This document shows, in pieces, positions 1 to 8,986 of a stretch of DNA of 64,000 nt. The notes beneath the pieces were generated by a model. It had not been told where the DNA came from. It worked only from the letters and a program-made list of their open reading frames with translations, and ran no database searches. Each line of letters starts with the position of its first letter. The first letter of the stretch is position 1. This stretch comes from Helicobacter macacae MIT 99-5501. GTDB taxonomy: Bacteria; Campylobacterota; Campylobacteria; Campylobacterales; Helicobacteraceae. Position numbers and translations under genes: made by a program. The stretch is taken from NCBI RefSeq assembly GCF_000507845.1, contig NZ_KI669454.1:653269-717268 (forward strand), given 5' to 3'.

Positions 1-110
1 CTGAAATCCAAGCTAAAGGTGGCGACAGATACGAGCTACAAGAAGCGTTAATGGAATTTAACTTGCAGCCAAAATACAAGGCTAGAAACCAACGACTAGG
101 AGATAAGTAA
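1..110 (+). CDS. frdA: fumarate reductase flavoprotein subunit, C-terminal end (partial)
   Basis: The window opens inside a reading frame whose last 35 codons end at the TAA at 108-110. The visible peptide runs from EIQAKGG to RNQRLGDK and has the charged character of a FrdA C-terminus. Its stop overlaps the frdB start by one base (TAATG), so the two are translationally coupled, as expected for the frdCAB operon order of Campylobacterota. FrdA is the FAD-containing catalytic subunit that reduces fumarate to succinate. The call rests mainly on linkage to frdB, because too little of the protein is present to show any FAD or active-site motif. Confidence 0.8.
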   Translation, partial: EIQAKGGDRYELQEALMEFNLQPKYKARNQRLGDK

Positions 111-871
111 TGGAAAACAACAGCAAAAAAGGGAGAATCCTAACTATTCGTGCGCTAAAATTTGACCCAAAAAGCGCGGTATCTAAGCCACATTTTGCCG
201 AGTATAAAATCGAAGAGACTGATTCTATGACGATTTTTATCGTGCTAAATATGATACGCGAAAATCAAGACCCTGATTTGAGCTTTGATTTCGTATGTCG
301 TGCGGGGATTTGCGGAAGCTGCTCTATGATGATAAATGGACGCCCAAGACTTGCGTGTCGCACACTGACAAAGGACTTCCCTGATGGTGTGATTACGCTT
401 ATGCCATTGCCTGCGTTTAGACTTATCAAAGATTTGAGTGTCAATACAGGCGAGTGGTTTGCAGGTATGACAAAGCGCGTAGAAAGCTGGGTGCATACAA
501 ATGAGGAAGTGGATATTTCTAAGCTAGAAAAACCTATTGAGCCAAAAGAAGCTGATGAGGTGTTTGAGCTTGATAGATGTATAGAGTGCGGGTGCTGTAT
601 CGCTTCTTGCGCTACAAAGATAATGCGTGATGACTTCATCGGTGGTGCAGGTATGAATCGTATCGTGCGCTTTATGATAGATTCTCACGATAAGCGTAGC
701 GATGAGGATTGGTATGAAATCGTGGGCGATGATGATGGAGTGTTTGGCTGTATGAGCCTAATCGCTTGCCACGACACTTGCCCTAAAAACTTGCCATTGC
801 AAAGCAAAATCGCATATTTGCGCCGCAAAATGGTAAGCGTAGAGCAAGGCTCAAAGAAAGCAAACGCATAA
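110..871 (+). CDS. frdB: fumarate reductase iron-sulfur subunit
   Basis: FrdB (253 aa) carries electrons from the quinol-oxidising membrane subunit FrdC to FrdA in anaerobic fumarate respiration at the inner membrane. An N-terminal plant-type ferredoxin domain has the [2Fe-2S] cysteines C63, C68, C71 and C83 (CRAGICGSC then LAC). The C-terminal domain holds [11 protein letters not shown] (C157, C160, C163, C167) and C214, C220 and C224, the classic ligand set for one [4Fe-4S] and one [3Fe-4S] cluster. Length matches the family. AGGAG lies about 10 bases before the ATG, inside the end of frdA. All cluster ligands are present, so it looks functional. Confidence 0.97.
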   Translation: MENNSKKGRILTIRALKFDPKSAVSKPHFAEYKIEETDSMTIFIVLNMIRENQDPDLSFDFVCRAGICGSCSMMINGRPRLACRTLTKDFPDGVITLMPLPAFRLIKDLSVNTGEWFAGMTKRVESWVHTNEEVDISKLEKPIEPKEADEVFELDRCIECGCCIASCATKIMRDDFIGGAGMNRIVRFMIDSHDKRSDEDWYEIVGDDDGVFGCMSLIACHDTCPKNLPLQSKIAYLRRKMVSVEQGSKKANA

Positions 872-1389
872 TGGCTTTTGTGGCTACCAAATCTGCCTAA
901 AATCTTGCTAGAATCCGCTAGGCTTTGCTTTGTGATTTAAGAGTATCGTTTTTAAGCAAAGTCTAGCGATTTTGGTGGGTTTGGTGGGGTTTGGTTGGCT
1001 GGGTTTTGGCGTTTGTGCAGATTTTGCGCAAGTCGATAAACCGAAGTCGGCAAAGAAGTCGATAAAAATCTTTGATTCCACACTATAAGATTTTGGCTAA
1101 GATTTTGGTAAATCATTTTGATGATTTTTCATAAAATCTAATAAAGCTAGATTTTATGAAATTCTAAAAACTTCTCTAAAATTCCTGCCCAAATTTTTTG
1201 ACATAAAAAACTTACTACAAAATTTTTGCAAAAATTTTCCTCCACTGCCACATTTCACAGCACTTATACTAAATCATCACTAATCACTTACAAGCAAAAA
1301 TCACTAGTGCAAAACCTATATGTAGTTGTAGCTATATTTACTTTGTGGGTATATATTTCCTTGCAATCCATTACTAATAAGGAGAATTT
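872..1389 (+). other. intergenic region between frdB and a lipoprotein gene
   Basis: No convincing gene is seen. The stretch is very AT-rich and rich in TTTTGG and AAATTTT words, with a hairpin at 1130-1158. It ends with AAGGAG at about 1380, the ribosome site of the lipoprotein gene. A TATATAT-type -10 region is possible near 1350-1360 but cannot be assigned with confidence. A 60-codon open frame at 1226-1408 overlaps the next gene start and has no protein-like features. Confidence 0.5.
1130..1158. repeat. perfect 11-bp inverted repeat, 7-nt loop
   Basis: CATAAAATCTA at 1130-1140 is exactly complementary to TAGATTTTATG at 1148-1158, with the loop ATAAAGC. A smaller hairpin (AAATCAT/ATGATTT) lies just upstream at about 1109-1126. 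No T-run follows on the + strand, so this is not a standard intrinsic terminator of frdB, although it may stabilise or end that transcript. Confidence 0.5.
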
Positions 1390-2082
1390 ATGCCTAAAAT
1401 CTATTTAGCTTTTGTAATATTTGTAGCGATATTTTTTGGTGGTTGTGCAAGCTATTTTATCACGCCAAAGGGTGAAGTGGTGCTTGAAAAGGGCGTGCAG
1501 ATTTTGCGCTCTGCAAAGCCTCTATCCAAAGTCCAAGCCGAGCTAGCACAAAAAGACTTGCAAGATAATGTCGTGGTGGTGCATATAAGTGCGGAGCTAC
1601 TTGGTGGCAAGCCTTTGATTTTTGGCACGGAAGCTGTAAGCGCGAGATTTGAGGGCAAGCCCCTTAGGATTTACTCTTATGATAAATTGCGAAATAGTGA
1701 GCTTAATTTTATTGATATTTTGCAGTTTTATAATATCCCTACACCCACACCGAGCGTGCAACAAAACAATTTTTATAATATCTCGCCACTTTATTATTAT
1801 GGCTATCAAGGATTTTTGTTTTATCCACCGATGATGAGTCCGTTTTTTAGTCAAAGTCCTAGCTCGATTGCTTATATGCAAGAGAAGCGCGGAGCTTTGA
1901 AAGTGTTTTTGATGAATTATTTGAGAGAATCTAGCCTAAAGCCAAATGCTAGGGCGCAAGGCGGGTTTGTCGCTATCGCCAAAAAGGGCATAAACAAAAA
2001 TGGAATCCTAGAGCTAAAAGTCCAAATAGGCGATGAGGAGCATACATTTTATTTTCGCATAAAAAAGAGAAAGAATATTTAG
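1390..2082 (+). CDS. putative lipoprotein of unknown function
   Basis: A 230-aa protein I cannot assign to a named family. A short basic start is followed by a hydrophobic stretch (residues 5-16) and FFGGCAS, a plausible lipobox with the acylated cysteine at C19, so it is predicted to be a membrane-anchored lipoprotein. Residues 25-105 look like a compact alpha/beta region. The middle (about 110-165) is rich in Pro, Tyr, Phe and Ser, and the basic C-terminus ends in a beta-like segment and KKRK. A strong AAGGAG precedes the ATG. It appears monocistronic and convergent with motB. Confidence 0.75.
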   Translation: MPKIYLAFVIFVAIFFGGCASYFITPKGEVVLEKGVQILRSAKPLSKVQAELAQKDLQDNVVVVHISAELLGGKPLIFGTEAVSARFEGKPLRIYSYDKLRNSELNFIDILQFYNIPTPTPSVQQNNFYNISPLYYYGYQGFLFYPPMMSPFFSQSPSSIAYMQEKRGALKVFLMNYLRESSLKPNARAQGGFVAIAKKGINKNGILELKVQIGDEEHTFYFRIKKRKNI

Positions 2083-2389
2083 CGTTTTTGTGTGAAAATT
2101 GTGCGAAAGGATGGGGTTTGATTTTTGGTGTAGCGATTAGTTTGCTTATTGTGCCGTTTTGTTGCATTGGCAAATGTGGAGTTGCCAAAAATCATAGAGC
2201 GTGGATTTTAAGAGGTGTGATTTTAGCGCAAAATAAATTTACGCTAAATTTTTTGCTTGGTATAAAATTTCCATAAGATTCTACAAGTTTGCAAACCTCC
2301 ACAAGTTTTCCACAAATGCCTATAATATCCACAAATTTCCACAACCTCTATATAAGCCCATCCACAAGCAAAGTCTAAATTACTTAAGC
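2083..2389. other. convergent intergenic region between lipoprotein gene and motB
   Basis: No credible gene. Both neighbours end here. The right half is AT-rich and carries five same-strand TCCACA words (see the repeat entry). No GC-rich terminator hairpin was recognised. Confidence 0.5.
2298..2366 (+). repeat. cluster of five TCCACA motifs resembling DnaA boxes
   Basis: TCCACA begins at 2298, 2309, 2328, 2338 and 2361, always on the + strand, at spacings of 11, 19, 10 and 23 bases. The second copy reads TTTTCCACA, which fits the relaxed E. coli DnaA box TTWTNCACA. The third and fourth (ATATCCACA, ATTTCCACA) differ by one base. Known Helicobacter boxes have a TTCAC core instead, so DnaA binding is only a possibility. 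Confidence 0.35.
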
Positions 2390-3199
2390 CTAGTTAAGCG
2401 GTGTGCCATCTTCTAGGGTTGTGCCACTCATACTTTCATCTAGGACGGATTTTATGCTTCTAAGCCCTGTGGGCTGGGTAAAGATAAAAATCTCTACGCG
2501 ATTGTTGTTTTGCTGATTTTGGGCTGTGGTATTGGGCGCGGTGGGGCTAGATGAGCCGTGTGCAGAGTAGGAGATATTGCTATGTGTCGCTCCGTTTTTA
2601 AATAGCCCCTCTGTTACCACCCTTGCGCGTGCTGCGGCTAAATCATAGTTATCTCTAAAAGGTGAGCCTTTTGGCAAAGGTTTATCATCTGTGTAGCCAC
2701 GCACATCGATTTTGACTTCTTCTGGGAGTTTATTTAGCACTTCGGCGATTCTGCGCACAGATAGGGCATTTTCATTGTGAGCTATGTCGGCTTTGCCCTG
2801 CTCAAAGGGAAGCGATACAGGTAGCCTAAGCACGATTCCTTGCTCGATTTGCTCTAGCACACCACCTTCTTGGATTACCATTTGCATTTGTGATATAGAG
2901 CTTTGGCTAGCAAAAGAGGGCGAAGAGCCATCAGAAGTATGAGGCATTTTGCCCTCTGTGGATTCTCGCACTTGCCCTGGGTCTGGTGGACGCTGGATAA
3001 GTGGCTGAAATGTAACGCTAGGTCGTGGCACATTAAACACATTTATCATCGCATCACTCATCGCTTTGGCTTTGGATGCATCGGTGTTGGAAATCGCCCA
3101 AAGAGCGATAAATAGCGCAAGCAGTAGGGATAGAAAGTCCGCATAAGGAACAGCCCATTTCTCGCCTGCGGGGCATTCTTGTTGCTTTTGTTTTGCCAT
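2390..3199 (-). CDS. motB: flagellar motor stator protein MotB
   Basis: MotB (269 aa) pairs with MotA to form the proton-driven stator and anchors it to peptidoglycan. A cytoplasmic start (KQKQQECPAGEKW) is followed by one transmembrane helix. D21 in VPYADFLSLLL is the expected proton-binding aspartate. A plug/linker (about 38-120) leads to an OmpA-like peptidoglycan-binding domain (about 130-245) with VKIDVRGYTDD, DLAAARARVV and NNRVEIFIF. Length is typical. It follows motA by 60 bases, presumably in one operon. Confidence 0.96.
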   Translation of the reverse strand: MAKQKQQECPAGEKWAVPYADFLSLLLALFIALWAISNTDASKAKAMSDAMINVFNVPRPSVTFQPLIQRPPDPGQVRESTEGKMPHTSDGSSPSFASQSSISQMQMVIQEGGVLEQIEQGIVLRLPVSLPFEQGKADIAHNENALSVRRIAEVLNKLPEEVKIDVRGYTDDKPLPKGSPFRDNYDLAAARARVVTEGLFKNGATHSNISYSAHGSSSPTAPNTTAQNQQNNNRVEIFIFTQPTGLRSIKSVLDESMSGTTLEDGTPLN

Positions 3200-3259
3200 T
3201 TTTCGCCCTTTTTAGATTTGCTTTTTAGAATTTATTGCTCTCTAGATTTTGCTAGCTAA

Positions 3260-4030
3260 TTATTCAAATTGAGATACTCTAGGCACGCCCGGTGGTAAGA
3301 ATCCAAATAGTTTTGCTTCTAGGTTGCGCGGGTTTTCGCCATTTGCTATGCCAAGTATGCCCGCCATCATCATTTCTTTTTCTTTTATGATGTCCCCTGC
3401 GTTTGCTTTCATTTTGTTCCCCCAAGGTCCAAAAATCGCATACGCCGTCATAATCCCCGTAACCGTCGCTGTAAACGCCCCCGCAATACCCATAGCCATT
3501 GCCGTTGGGTCATCAAGTAGTTGCAGCGCAAGCATAAGCCCCAAAACCGCACCGACTAGCCCAAATGTCGGAGCGGACTCACCAGCTAGAAGCCAATAAT
3601 GCGCTGCGGTGTGATAATAATGCTCCATTTGCTCAATTTTAATCTCTAAGTCCTCGTGGACAGATTTTGCTTCGCGTCCGTCAATAACCATATTTAGCCC
3701 CTCACGCAAGAAGTCATCTTCTATCCCTGCTGCGCGTCCCTCTAGAGATAGTATCCCATCGCGTCTTGCTGCGGAGGATAGCTCTGTGATTTCTTTTACC
3801 CTTGCAGATAAATCAACCTTTGGTGGCATAAAAATGATTTTAAACTCTTTGAAAGCAGCTTTGACAGCTGAAGCGTGAGTGGCTGCCATAGCAGCAAACA
3901 TCGTTGTAGGGATAATGATGATACACGAGCTTAGATGCACGACGTGCAGAGGGTTTCCGCCCTCAAGTATATCTCCCACCGAGATTGAAGCCACCGCTAA
4001 AACTAAGCCTAGAACTGAGGTTAAATCCAT
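3260..4030 (-). CDS. motA: flagellar motor stator protein MotA
   Basis: MotA (256 aa) is the four-helix inner-membrane stator subunit that couples proton flow to flagellar rotation. Two N-terminal membrane segments (about 3-20 and 30-50) precede a large cytoplasmic loop rich in charged residues (RAAGIEDDFLREGLNMVIDG), the region that contacts FliG in the family. Two further helices follow at about 155-175 and 185-205 (GLVGAVLGLMLAL and AGAFTATVTGIMTAYAIFGP). Motif order and length match MotA. It is the first gene of motA-motB, with only a weak purine-rich ribosome site. Confidence 0.96.
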   Translation of the reverse strand: MDLTSVLGLVLAVASISVGDILEGGNPLHVVHLSSCIIIIPTTMFAAMAATHASAVKAAFKEFKIIFMPPKVDLSARVKEITELSSAARRDGILSLEGRAAGIEDDFLREGLNMVIDGREAKSVHEDLEIKIEQMEHYYHTAAHYWLLAGESAPTFGLVGAVLGLMLALQLLDDPTAMAMGIAGAFTATVTGIMTAYAIFGPWGNKMKANAGDIIKEKEMMMAGILGIANGENPRNLEAKLFGFLPPGVPRVSQFE

Positions 4031-4380
4031 TTTTTCTCTCTTGTGTTGGGGTAGTTGCTTGCGCTAGAGTTGAAGCTATTTCTAGCGATTCTAGCAAAAA
4101 GTATGCCAAAACATAGGGAAAATCAAGGAGTATTTAAGAAGTATTTTTAGCTGCTTGTGATGAATTTTGCACTTTATAAAGTGGCGCAAAAACTAGGGGA
4201 AAATCAAGGATTTGATAGAATTTAGTGCTTTAGATTTTTCTAGCGTTTTTTGATTTGGGGCTAGCTTTGGAGTGGGATTTGGGATAAAAATTTTGGGAGA
4301 TAAATTTTAAGTCATTTTGGGAGTAAATTTTTAGCCAAATTTTTAAGGCGATTTTGGAATCAACTTAAAAATCAATTTGT
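4031..4380 (-). other. intergenic region upstream of motA and downstream of rarA
   Basis: AT-rich, with no gene seen. Because both flanking genes read leftward, the part near 4031-4150 should hold the motA promoter. A TAGAAT hexamer on the minus strand at 4088-4093 is a possible -10, but this word is very common in the window and the assignment is weak. The rest is a series of TTTTGGGA/AATTTT words. Confidence 0.4.
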
Positions 4381-5751
4381 CTAATCTTTTGTTTGTTTGA
4401 TTTTTTCTAGCCATTCATTTAGTGTTTTTTCAAAGCCTTTTTGTGTGGACTCTACGAAATGCAAATCTTTGGTAAGATATTTTTGTGCCACCCATCCACC
4501 GAAGTTGTGAGGGTATTTGTAGGATTTGGCGTGTGGGAGAATATTTGGTGCTATTGGGAGGACTTCGCCATCGTGTATAGCTTTTATCGCTAAATCTATT
4601 GCGGTATAAGCGGTGTTGGACTTGGGACAGGAAGCGAGGAAAATCACGCATTGAGAGAGAATGATACGAGCTTCTGGATAGCCGATTTTGCCTACGGCTA
4701 GGAGGGTGGAGGTGGCTAGATTTAGCGCGTTTGGATTTGCATTGCCTATGTCCTCGCTAGCGAGTATGACAAGTCGCCTTGCGATAAATTCTGGGTTTTC
4801 GCCACCTGCTATTAGGCGAGCTAGGTAGTAGATGCTAGCATCTACATCGCTTCCGCGTATGGATTTTATGAGTGCGGATGCTAGATTGTAGTGTGTGTCA
4901 TCTTCGCTTGCGCCGTCATTTAGGCTAAATGGTCGCAGTGATTTTGCGCTTTGAAGTGTGATATGTGGGCTTAGGGCTAGGACTTCAAGTAGGTTTAGCA
5001 TAGCGCGTGCATCGCCTGCGCTACTTGAGATAAGATAGTCAAACGCTTCTTTTGTGATTGTCCTATCTATGTTGCCCTTAGGGCTAGAATCTGCATTAGA
5101 ATCTTGGCTAGATTGTGTGTTATTTTGCGGTGGATTATTTTTGGGTGGGCTACTTTGGGATAGGCTATTTTGGGATTTTTCACTAAAATCTTGGCTAGAA
5201 TCCTCGTTAGGGTTTTGGCTAGGGTTTTGACTAGATTTTGCAATGTCAAATCCCAAAACTCCCAATGCCTTTGTCAAAATCTGCTCTAGCTCAACATTTT
5301 TAAGTGGTTTAAACTCAAATAGCAAGCTGCGAGAGCGAATGGCATTTGTAAGTGTGTAGAAAGGATTTTGCGTGCTAGCCCCTAGCACAATAGCACTTTT
5401 CTCTTCCATTATCGGCAGGAGGGCTTCTTGCTGGGTTTTGGATAGTCTATGAACTTCATCAATAAATACTAGCGGGACAACAAGTGCATTTTCATAAGAC
5501 TTTAGCTTGGTGCGGAGATTTTCTAGCTTGAAATTTGTCGCGTTAAACTCCAAAAAATCACTGCCTAGCTCGCTAGCGATGATTTTTGCTAAAGTTGTTT
5601 TGCCACTGCCCGGTGTCCCATAGAAAAAGCAGTGAGGGAGATTTCTAGCCTTTAGTGCTTCATATAGTGGCTTGCCATTGCCAAAGATATGGCTTTGCCC
5701 GACAAAATCGCTGATAGATTTTGGTCGCAGGGCAAGGGCTAGATTTTTCAT
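4381..5751 (-). CDS. rarA: replication-associated recombination protein A (AAA+ ATPase)
   Basis: RarA/MgsA (456 aa) is a clamp-loader-like AAA+ ATPase that acts at stalled replication forks. The N-terminal ATPase domain shows RPKSISDFVGQ, Walker A GTPGSGKTT (about 47-55), Walker B VFIDEVHR and a sensor stretch GASTQNPF. The C-terminal part contains the family helix and tetramerisation region (AGDARAMLNLLE, RLVILASEDIGNANP). About 55 residues between the ATPase subdomains (about 178-232) are an inserted Ser/Gln/Asn-rich low-complexity segment unlike ordinary RarA. It lies 35 bases downstream of jag and may be cotranscribed with it. Confidence 0.93.
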   Translation of the reverse strand: MKNLALALRPKSISDFVGQSHIFGNGKPLYEALKARNLPHCFFYGTPGSGKTTLAKIIASELGSDFLEFNATNFKLENLRTKLKSYENALVVPLVFIDEVHRLSKTQQEALLPIMEEKSAIVLGASTQNPFYTLTNAIRSRSLLFEFKPLKNVELEQILTKALGVLGFDIAKSSQNPSQNPNEDSSQDFSEKSQNSLSQSSPPKNNPPQNNTQSSQDSNADSSPKGNIDRTITKEAFDYLISSSAGDARAMLNLLEVLALSPHITLQSAKSLRPFSLNDGASEDDTHYNLASALIKSIRGSDVDASIYYLARLIAGGENPEFIARRLVILASEDIGNANPNALNLATSTLLAVGKIGYPEARIILSQCVIFLASCPKSNTAYTAIDLAIKAIHDGEVLPIAPNILPHAKSYKYPHNFGGWVAQKYLTKDLHFVESTQKGFEKTLNEWLEKIKQTKD

Positions 5752-5786
5752 CTCTTTTTAAGGCTCGTGCGTGGCTTTTGTGAGAT

Positions 5787-6713
5787 TTAGCGATAAAAAT
5801 CATTGATAATGATATATCGCTCATTTTGTGGATTTTCTCTAAAAGAGATATATTTATCGGGGAAATGCCCTCTTAGCTTTTTTAGTGCGATAAAGGCTAG
5901 AATCCCATCTAGTGGCTTAGTCTGGGCTCTGCCCTCTCGCTTGACTTCGTTTATGATTCCCACCAAATAAGCATCGATAGCGTCTTCTTGGTTTTGCAAA
6001 AATTGTGCAATTTCTAGACGGATATTGTATCCATAAGCAGGCTGAATCCAATTAAACAATAAGTAAGAAATCGCTTTGTAGCGATAGCCTCTCTCCCCGA
6101 TAAGCAGTGCAGAATCCTCGCCGTCAATGTAGATAGATAGCGTTTGGTTGTCATAAAAGCCAACATTGACATTATCGATTTTATATGGCGTGTAGCTTAG
6201 CATTTCTTGGATAAGATTTTGGATTTCGCTAGCGACTTCCTCTTTGGTTTGGAATTTTTTTGTTTGCGTGGTGCTGGTGTTATCTGCGTTGTAGGACTCA
6301 TCATAGTTTGCGTAGCTTTGATTTGTGTGGCTTTGTTTGCCACTCTCATAGTTTGGCTCGCTAGATTCTAGGCTTGCAGAAGCGACAAACTCCGAAGCGT
6401 CAAAAAAGCCTTGATTATTTTGGTTGGGATTAGTTTGGCTAGAATTTGCTTGGCTAGATTCTTTTATATTTTGATTGCTTTGTGGGCTTTGGCTTTGCTG
6501 ATAGCTTGCTTCTTGGTGTTTTTGTGCGCTATCTAGCTGGGCAGATGAGTTTTTTAGGTTTGCGATGATGATAGCGTCCTTTTTGCCTATGCCTAGCACG
6601 CCTTTTGATTCGTATTGGACTACTTCATAGTCTAGCTCCGTTACAGAGCAGCCTAGCTCTAGGGCGGCTTTTGAGAGGGCTTCTTGTAGTGTGTTTGCAG
6701 TTACTTTTGTCAT
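5787..6713 (-). CDS. jag: Jag/KhpB RNA-binding protein (Jag-N, KH, R3H)
   Basis: A 308-aa protein with the three-part Jag architecture. The Jag-N domain (1-50) has the YESKGVLGIGKKDA signature. A long Ser/Gln/Asn-rich linker (about 55-160) follows, then a KH domain (about 165-230, LLIGERGYRYKAISYLL) and a C-terminal R3H domain (KREGRAQTKPLDGILAFIALKKL). Jag/KhpB binds RNA and is encoded beside yidC in many bacteria. Its ATG overlaps the yidC stop by 4 bases (ATGA), so translation is coupled. The linker is longer than usual, like the insertions in neighbouring genes. Confidence 0.93.
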   Translation of the reverse strand: MTKVTANTLQEALSKAALELGCSVTELDYEVVQYESKGVLGIGKKDAIIIANLKNSSAQLDSAQKHQEASYQQSQSPQSNQNIKESSQANSSQTNPNQNNQGFFDASEFVASASLESSEPNYESGKQSHTNQSYANYDESYNADNTSTTQTKKFQTKEEVASEIQNLIQEMLSYTPYKIDNVNVGFYDNQTLSIYIDGEDSALLIGERGYRYKAISYLLFNWIQPAYGYNIRLEIAQFLQNQEDAIDAYLVGIINEVKREGRAQTKPLDGILAFIALKKLRGHFPDKYISFRENPQNERYIIINDFYR

Positions 6714-8452
6714 TTGGATTCTCCTTTTGGATTTTGTGGGGTGTGCTTGTGCTCTTTATGCTCTAAGATAGCTTTTTCTCGTTGTTTGTCGATGATTTTG
6801 TTTATAGCGATTTGCATAATGATTGCAAAGATATTATTAACCGTCCAATACAGCACAAGCCCTGCGGGGAATGTGATTAAAAATATTGTAAATATGACAG
6901 GTAGGAGCTTAAAGATTCTAGCTTGCATAGGGTCTAGGGTATTGGGCGTTAGGACTTGCTGAATATACATACTTATCCCCATCAAAATCGGCAGGATAAA
7001 ATACGGGTCCATCACAGATAAATCGTGTATCCAAAAAATCCATTCGCTGTTTTTTAGCTCCACAGCATTGTATAGCACGCGATAAATCGCGAAAAACACT
7101 GGAATCTGCAAAAGCAGTGGCAGACAGCCACCTAGTGGGTTTGCCCCGTGCTTTTTGTATAGCTGCATAAGCTGGGCTTGCATTTTTTGCGGGTCGCCTT
7201 TGTATTGCTCTTGGATTTCTTTCATTTTGGGGGTTAAATCTTTTAGCTTTTGCATACTCATCACGCCTTTGTAGCTTAGAGGAAACAAAATAATCCTAAC
7301 TACAAGCGTAACGCCGATAATCGCCCAACCCCAATTCCCTAGCAAACTATAAAGCCAATCAAGTAGCAAAAATACAGGTTTTGCAAAAAATGTGATAAGC
7401 CCATACTCTACGACATCAGTAAGAACGGGATAGATTTTGGCTAAGTCTCTATAATCCTTTGGTCCTACATAGCCATCTAAGGAGGTATTAGAGTCTAAAG
7501 TGATATATGGAATAGGGTTTTTGGTATCGCTCGTGCCAAGAACTTGCACGGACAAGCCATTTTCATCACGCGTAAAAAGTAGCGTAGTGAAATATCTATC
7601 AGAGGCAGAGACAAATGGGACTTGGCTGAAGTTTTCGCCTGCGACTTTGGCGTCTTTATCCTCTATTTTTTCGATTACGCCTTTTAGTCCGCCCTGCTTT
7701 AGCACCACTCCGTGGAAAGCATAGCCATCATCATCGGCTATGGGGCGAGAACCACTAGAGAGGAAATACACCTTTGGCTCGCTAAGGGCAATGTCTAGTT
7801 TGTATTTTAGCCCGTCTTCATCATATATAAATTCTATGGTTTTGGTAATAGTAAGTGTGGGTAGTTTTTGGGTTAGGGTTAGAATCTGATTTTGTGTAGA
7901 ATCTAGCGAGATATTTTGGAGCGAAGCAGTGTAGGGGGTTTGTGTGGCTTGCGCATTTAGCGAAGCATCTAAAAAGCGCATTTCAAGTGGAAATACTGCA
8001 TTTGGCGAGAGTAGTGGGAGCTTTTGGAGTGGTTGATTTGGCGAGCTAGCAAAACCAAGAAGCCGTCCTAAATGTGTGAAAATCCCCTCTTGCTTGGGTG
8101 CGATAAATTTTTTGTCTTTGAGATAGACTTGAGCGATTCTGCCTAAATCATCAATCTCTACTTCTACACCACTTGATACAATCGTAGAGATTATCTCGCG
8201 CTTGGTCGCAGGAGCTGTGGCTTGTGGAGAGGTTTGGGCGGTGTTTGTTTGATTTGGAGTTGGATTAGTGCTTGGTTGATTGGCTATGTTTGTTTGATTT
8301 GTCTGCACGCTACTTTGTGTTGTGCTTTGTGTGGTGGCACTTTGTGATTTTTGCTTTTGTGGGTCTTGGAAAAGCAGGCTATATACGATGATAAACACAA
8401 ATGAAATAAGCACTGCAAGTAGCACTCTTGAATTCATATCATCTTTTCTCAT
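6710..8452 (-). CDS. yidC: membrane protein insertase YidC
   Basis: YidC (580 aa) inserts proteins into the inner membrane, alone or with SecYEG. An N-terminal signal-anchor (about 9-28) is followed by a Gln/Thr/Asn-rich stretch (about 30-80) and a large periplasmic beta domain (about 85-340), the gram-negative form of the protein. The conserved five-helix core (about 350-560) includes GCLPLLLQIPVFFAIYRVLY and PAGLVLYWTVNN. The basic C-terminal tail fits ribosome contact. It lies 16 bases after yidD and overlaps jag. Confidence 0.97.
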   Translation of the reverse strand: MRKDDMNSRVLLAVLISFVFIIVYSLLFQDPQKQKSQSATTQSTTQSSVQTNQTNIANQPSTNPTPNQTNTAQTSPQATAPATKREIISTIVSSGVEVEIDDLGRIAQVYLKDKKFIAPKQEGIFTHLGRLLGFASSPNQPLQKLPLLSPNAVFPLEMRFLDASLNAQATQTPYTASLQNISLDSTQNQILTLTQKLPTLTITKTIEFIYDEDGLKYKLDIALSEPKVYFLSSGSRPIADDDGYAFHGVVLKQGGLKGVIEKIEDKDAKVAGENFSQVPFVSASDRYFTTLLFTRDENGLSVQVLGTSDTKNPIPYITLDSNTSLDGYVGPKDYRDLAKIYPVLTDVVEYGLITFFAKPVFLLLDWLYSLLGNWGWAIIGVTLVVRIILFPLSYKGVMSMQKLKDLTPKMKEIQEQYKGDPQKMQAQLMQLYKKHGANPLGGCLPLLLQIPVFFAIYRVLYNAVELKNSEWIFWIHDLSVMDPYFILPILMGISMYIQQVLTPNTLDPMQARIFKLLPVIFTIFLITFPAGLVLYWTVNNIFAIIMQIAINKIIDKQREKAILEHKEHKHTPQNPKGESK

Positions 8453-8468
8453 TTTGGATTCTCCTTAA

Positions 8469-8978
8469 TTAGTTTGGGATTATTATATATTTGGAAGTCT
8501 TTTTTTTGGCAATCATTTTTTGAAATAATGTGGAATCCGCTTTAGAATTTACTTTAGGGCTTGTTTTGGAATCTATTTGGGATTTTAGTGGGACAAGCCA
8601 CACACAAATGCGTGGGAATTTTTTGCATTTTTTCGCATTTGTGATAGCACTGCGTGAAGCTGTGTTTTTTAGATTTGTAGAGATGATGGGATAGTCAAAT
8701 CCACTATTGCAAAAAGGCTGGCAGCGCAAAATCCTCCACAAAGTAGCGATAAATGCACTAAAAGGAGTAGAATGCCTAAAGGACAAATATGCGTAATGTG
8801 AGCAAGTAGGGTAGAAGCGACAGCTACGAGGAAGCAAGGGGGAAATAATGATTTTATAAAATCTAAAGCCAAATTTTAGCGCGACATAAGAAAAAGATTT
8901 TGTGCTAAAGGGCGCTTTTAGGCTATGTGGGTATGTAAGCATTTGTGTAAAATCTAGTTTTGTATTATTTTTTATCAT
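8469..8978 (-). CDS. yidD: membrane protein insertion efficiency factor YidD
   Basis: The conserved YidD core lies at about residues 33-95: FYKIIISPLLPRSCRFYPTCS, then YAYLSF and RILRCQPFCNSGFDYP. These contain the invariant cysteines and the RFYPTCS signature. YidD is a small peripheral membrane protein thought to help YidC-dependent insertion. At 169 aa it is much longer than the usual 70-110 because of an N-terminal lead of about 30 residues and a C-terminal tail of about 70 with no recognisable domain. It starts 8 bases after the rnpA stop in the conserved rpmH-rnpA-yidD-yidC order. Confidence 0.9.
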   Translation of the reverse strand: MIKNNTKLDFTQMLTYPHSLKAPFSTKSFSYVALKFGFRFYKIIISPLLPRSCRFYPTCSHYAYLSFRHSTPFSAFIATLWRILRCQPFCNSGFDYPIISTNLKNTASRSAITNAKKCKKFPRICVWLVPLKSQIDSKTSPKVNSKADSTLFQKMIAKKKTSKYIIIPN

Positions 8979-8986
8979 AGCTACTT

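Noticed and set aside
1226..1408. 60-codon open frame upstream of the lipoprotein gene
   Set aside because: Overlaps the strongly supported start at 1390, has no ribosome site and no protein-like pattern.
2088..2276. Cysteine-rich 62-codon open frame after the lipoprotein gene
   Set aside because: Starts from a weak codon without a ribosome site in convergent intergenic DNA; composition looks like AT-rich spacer.
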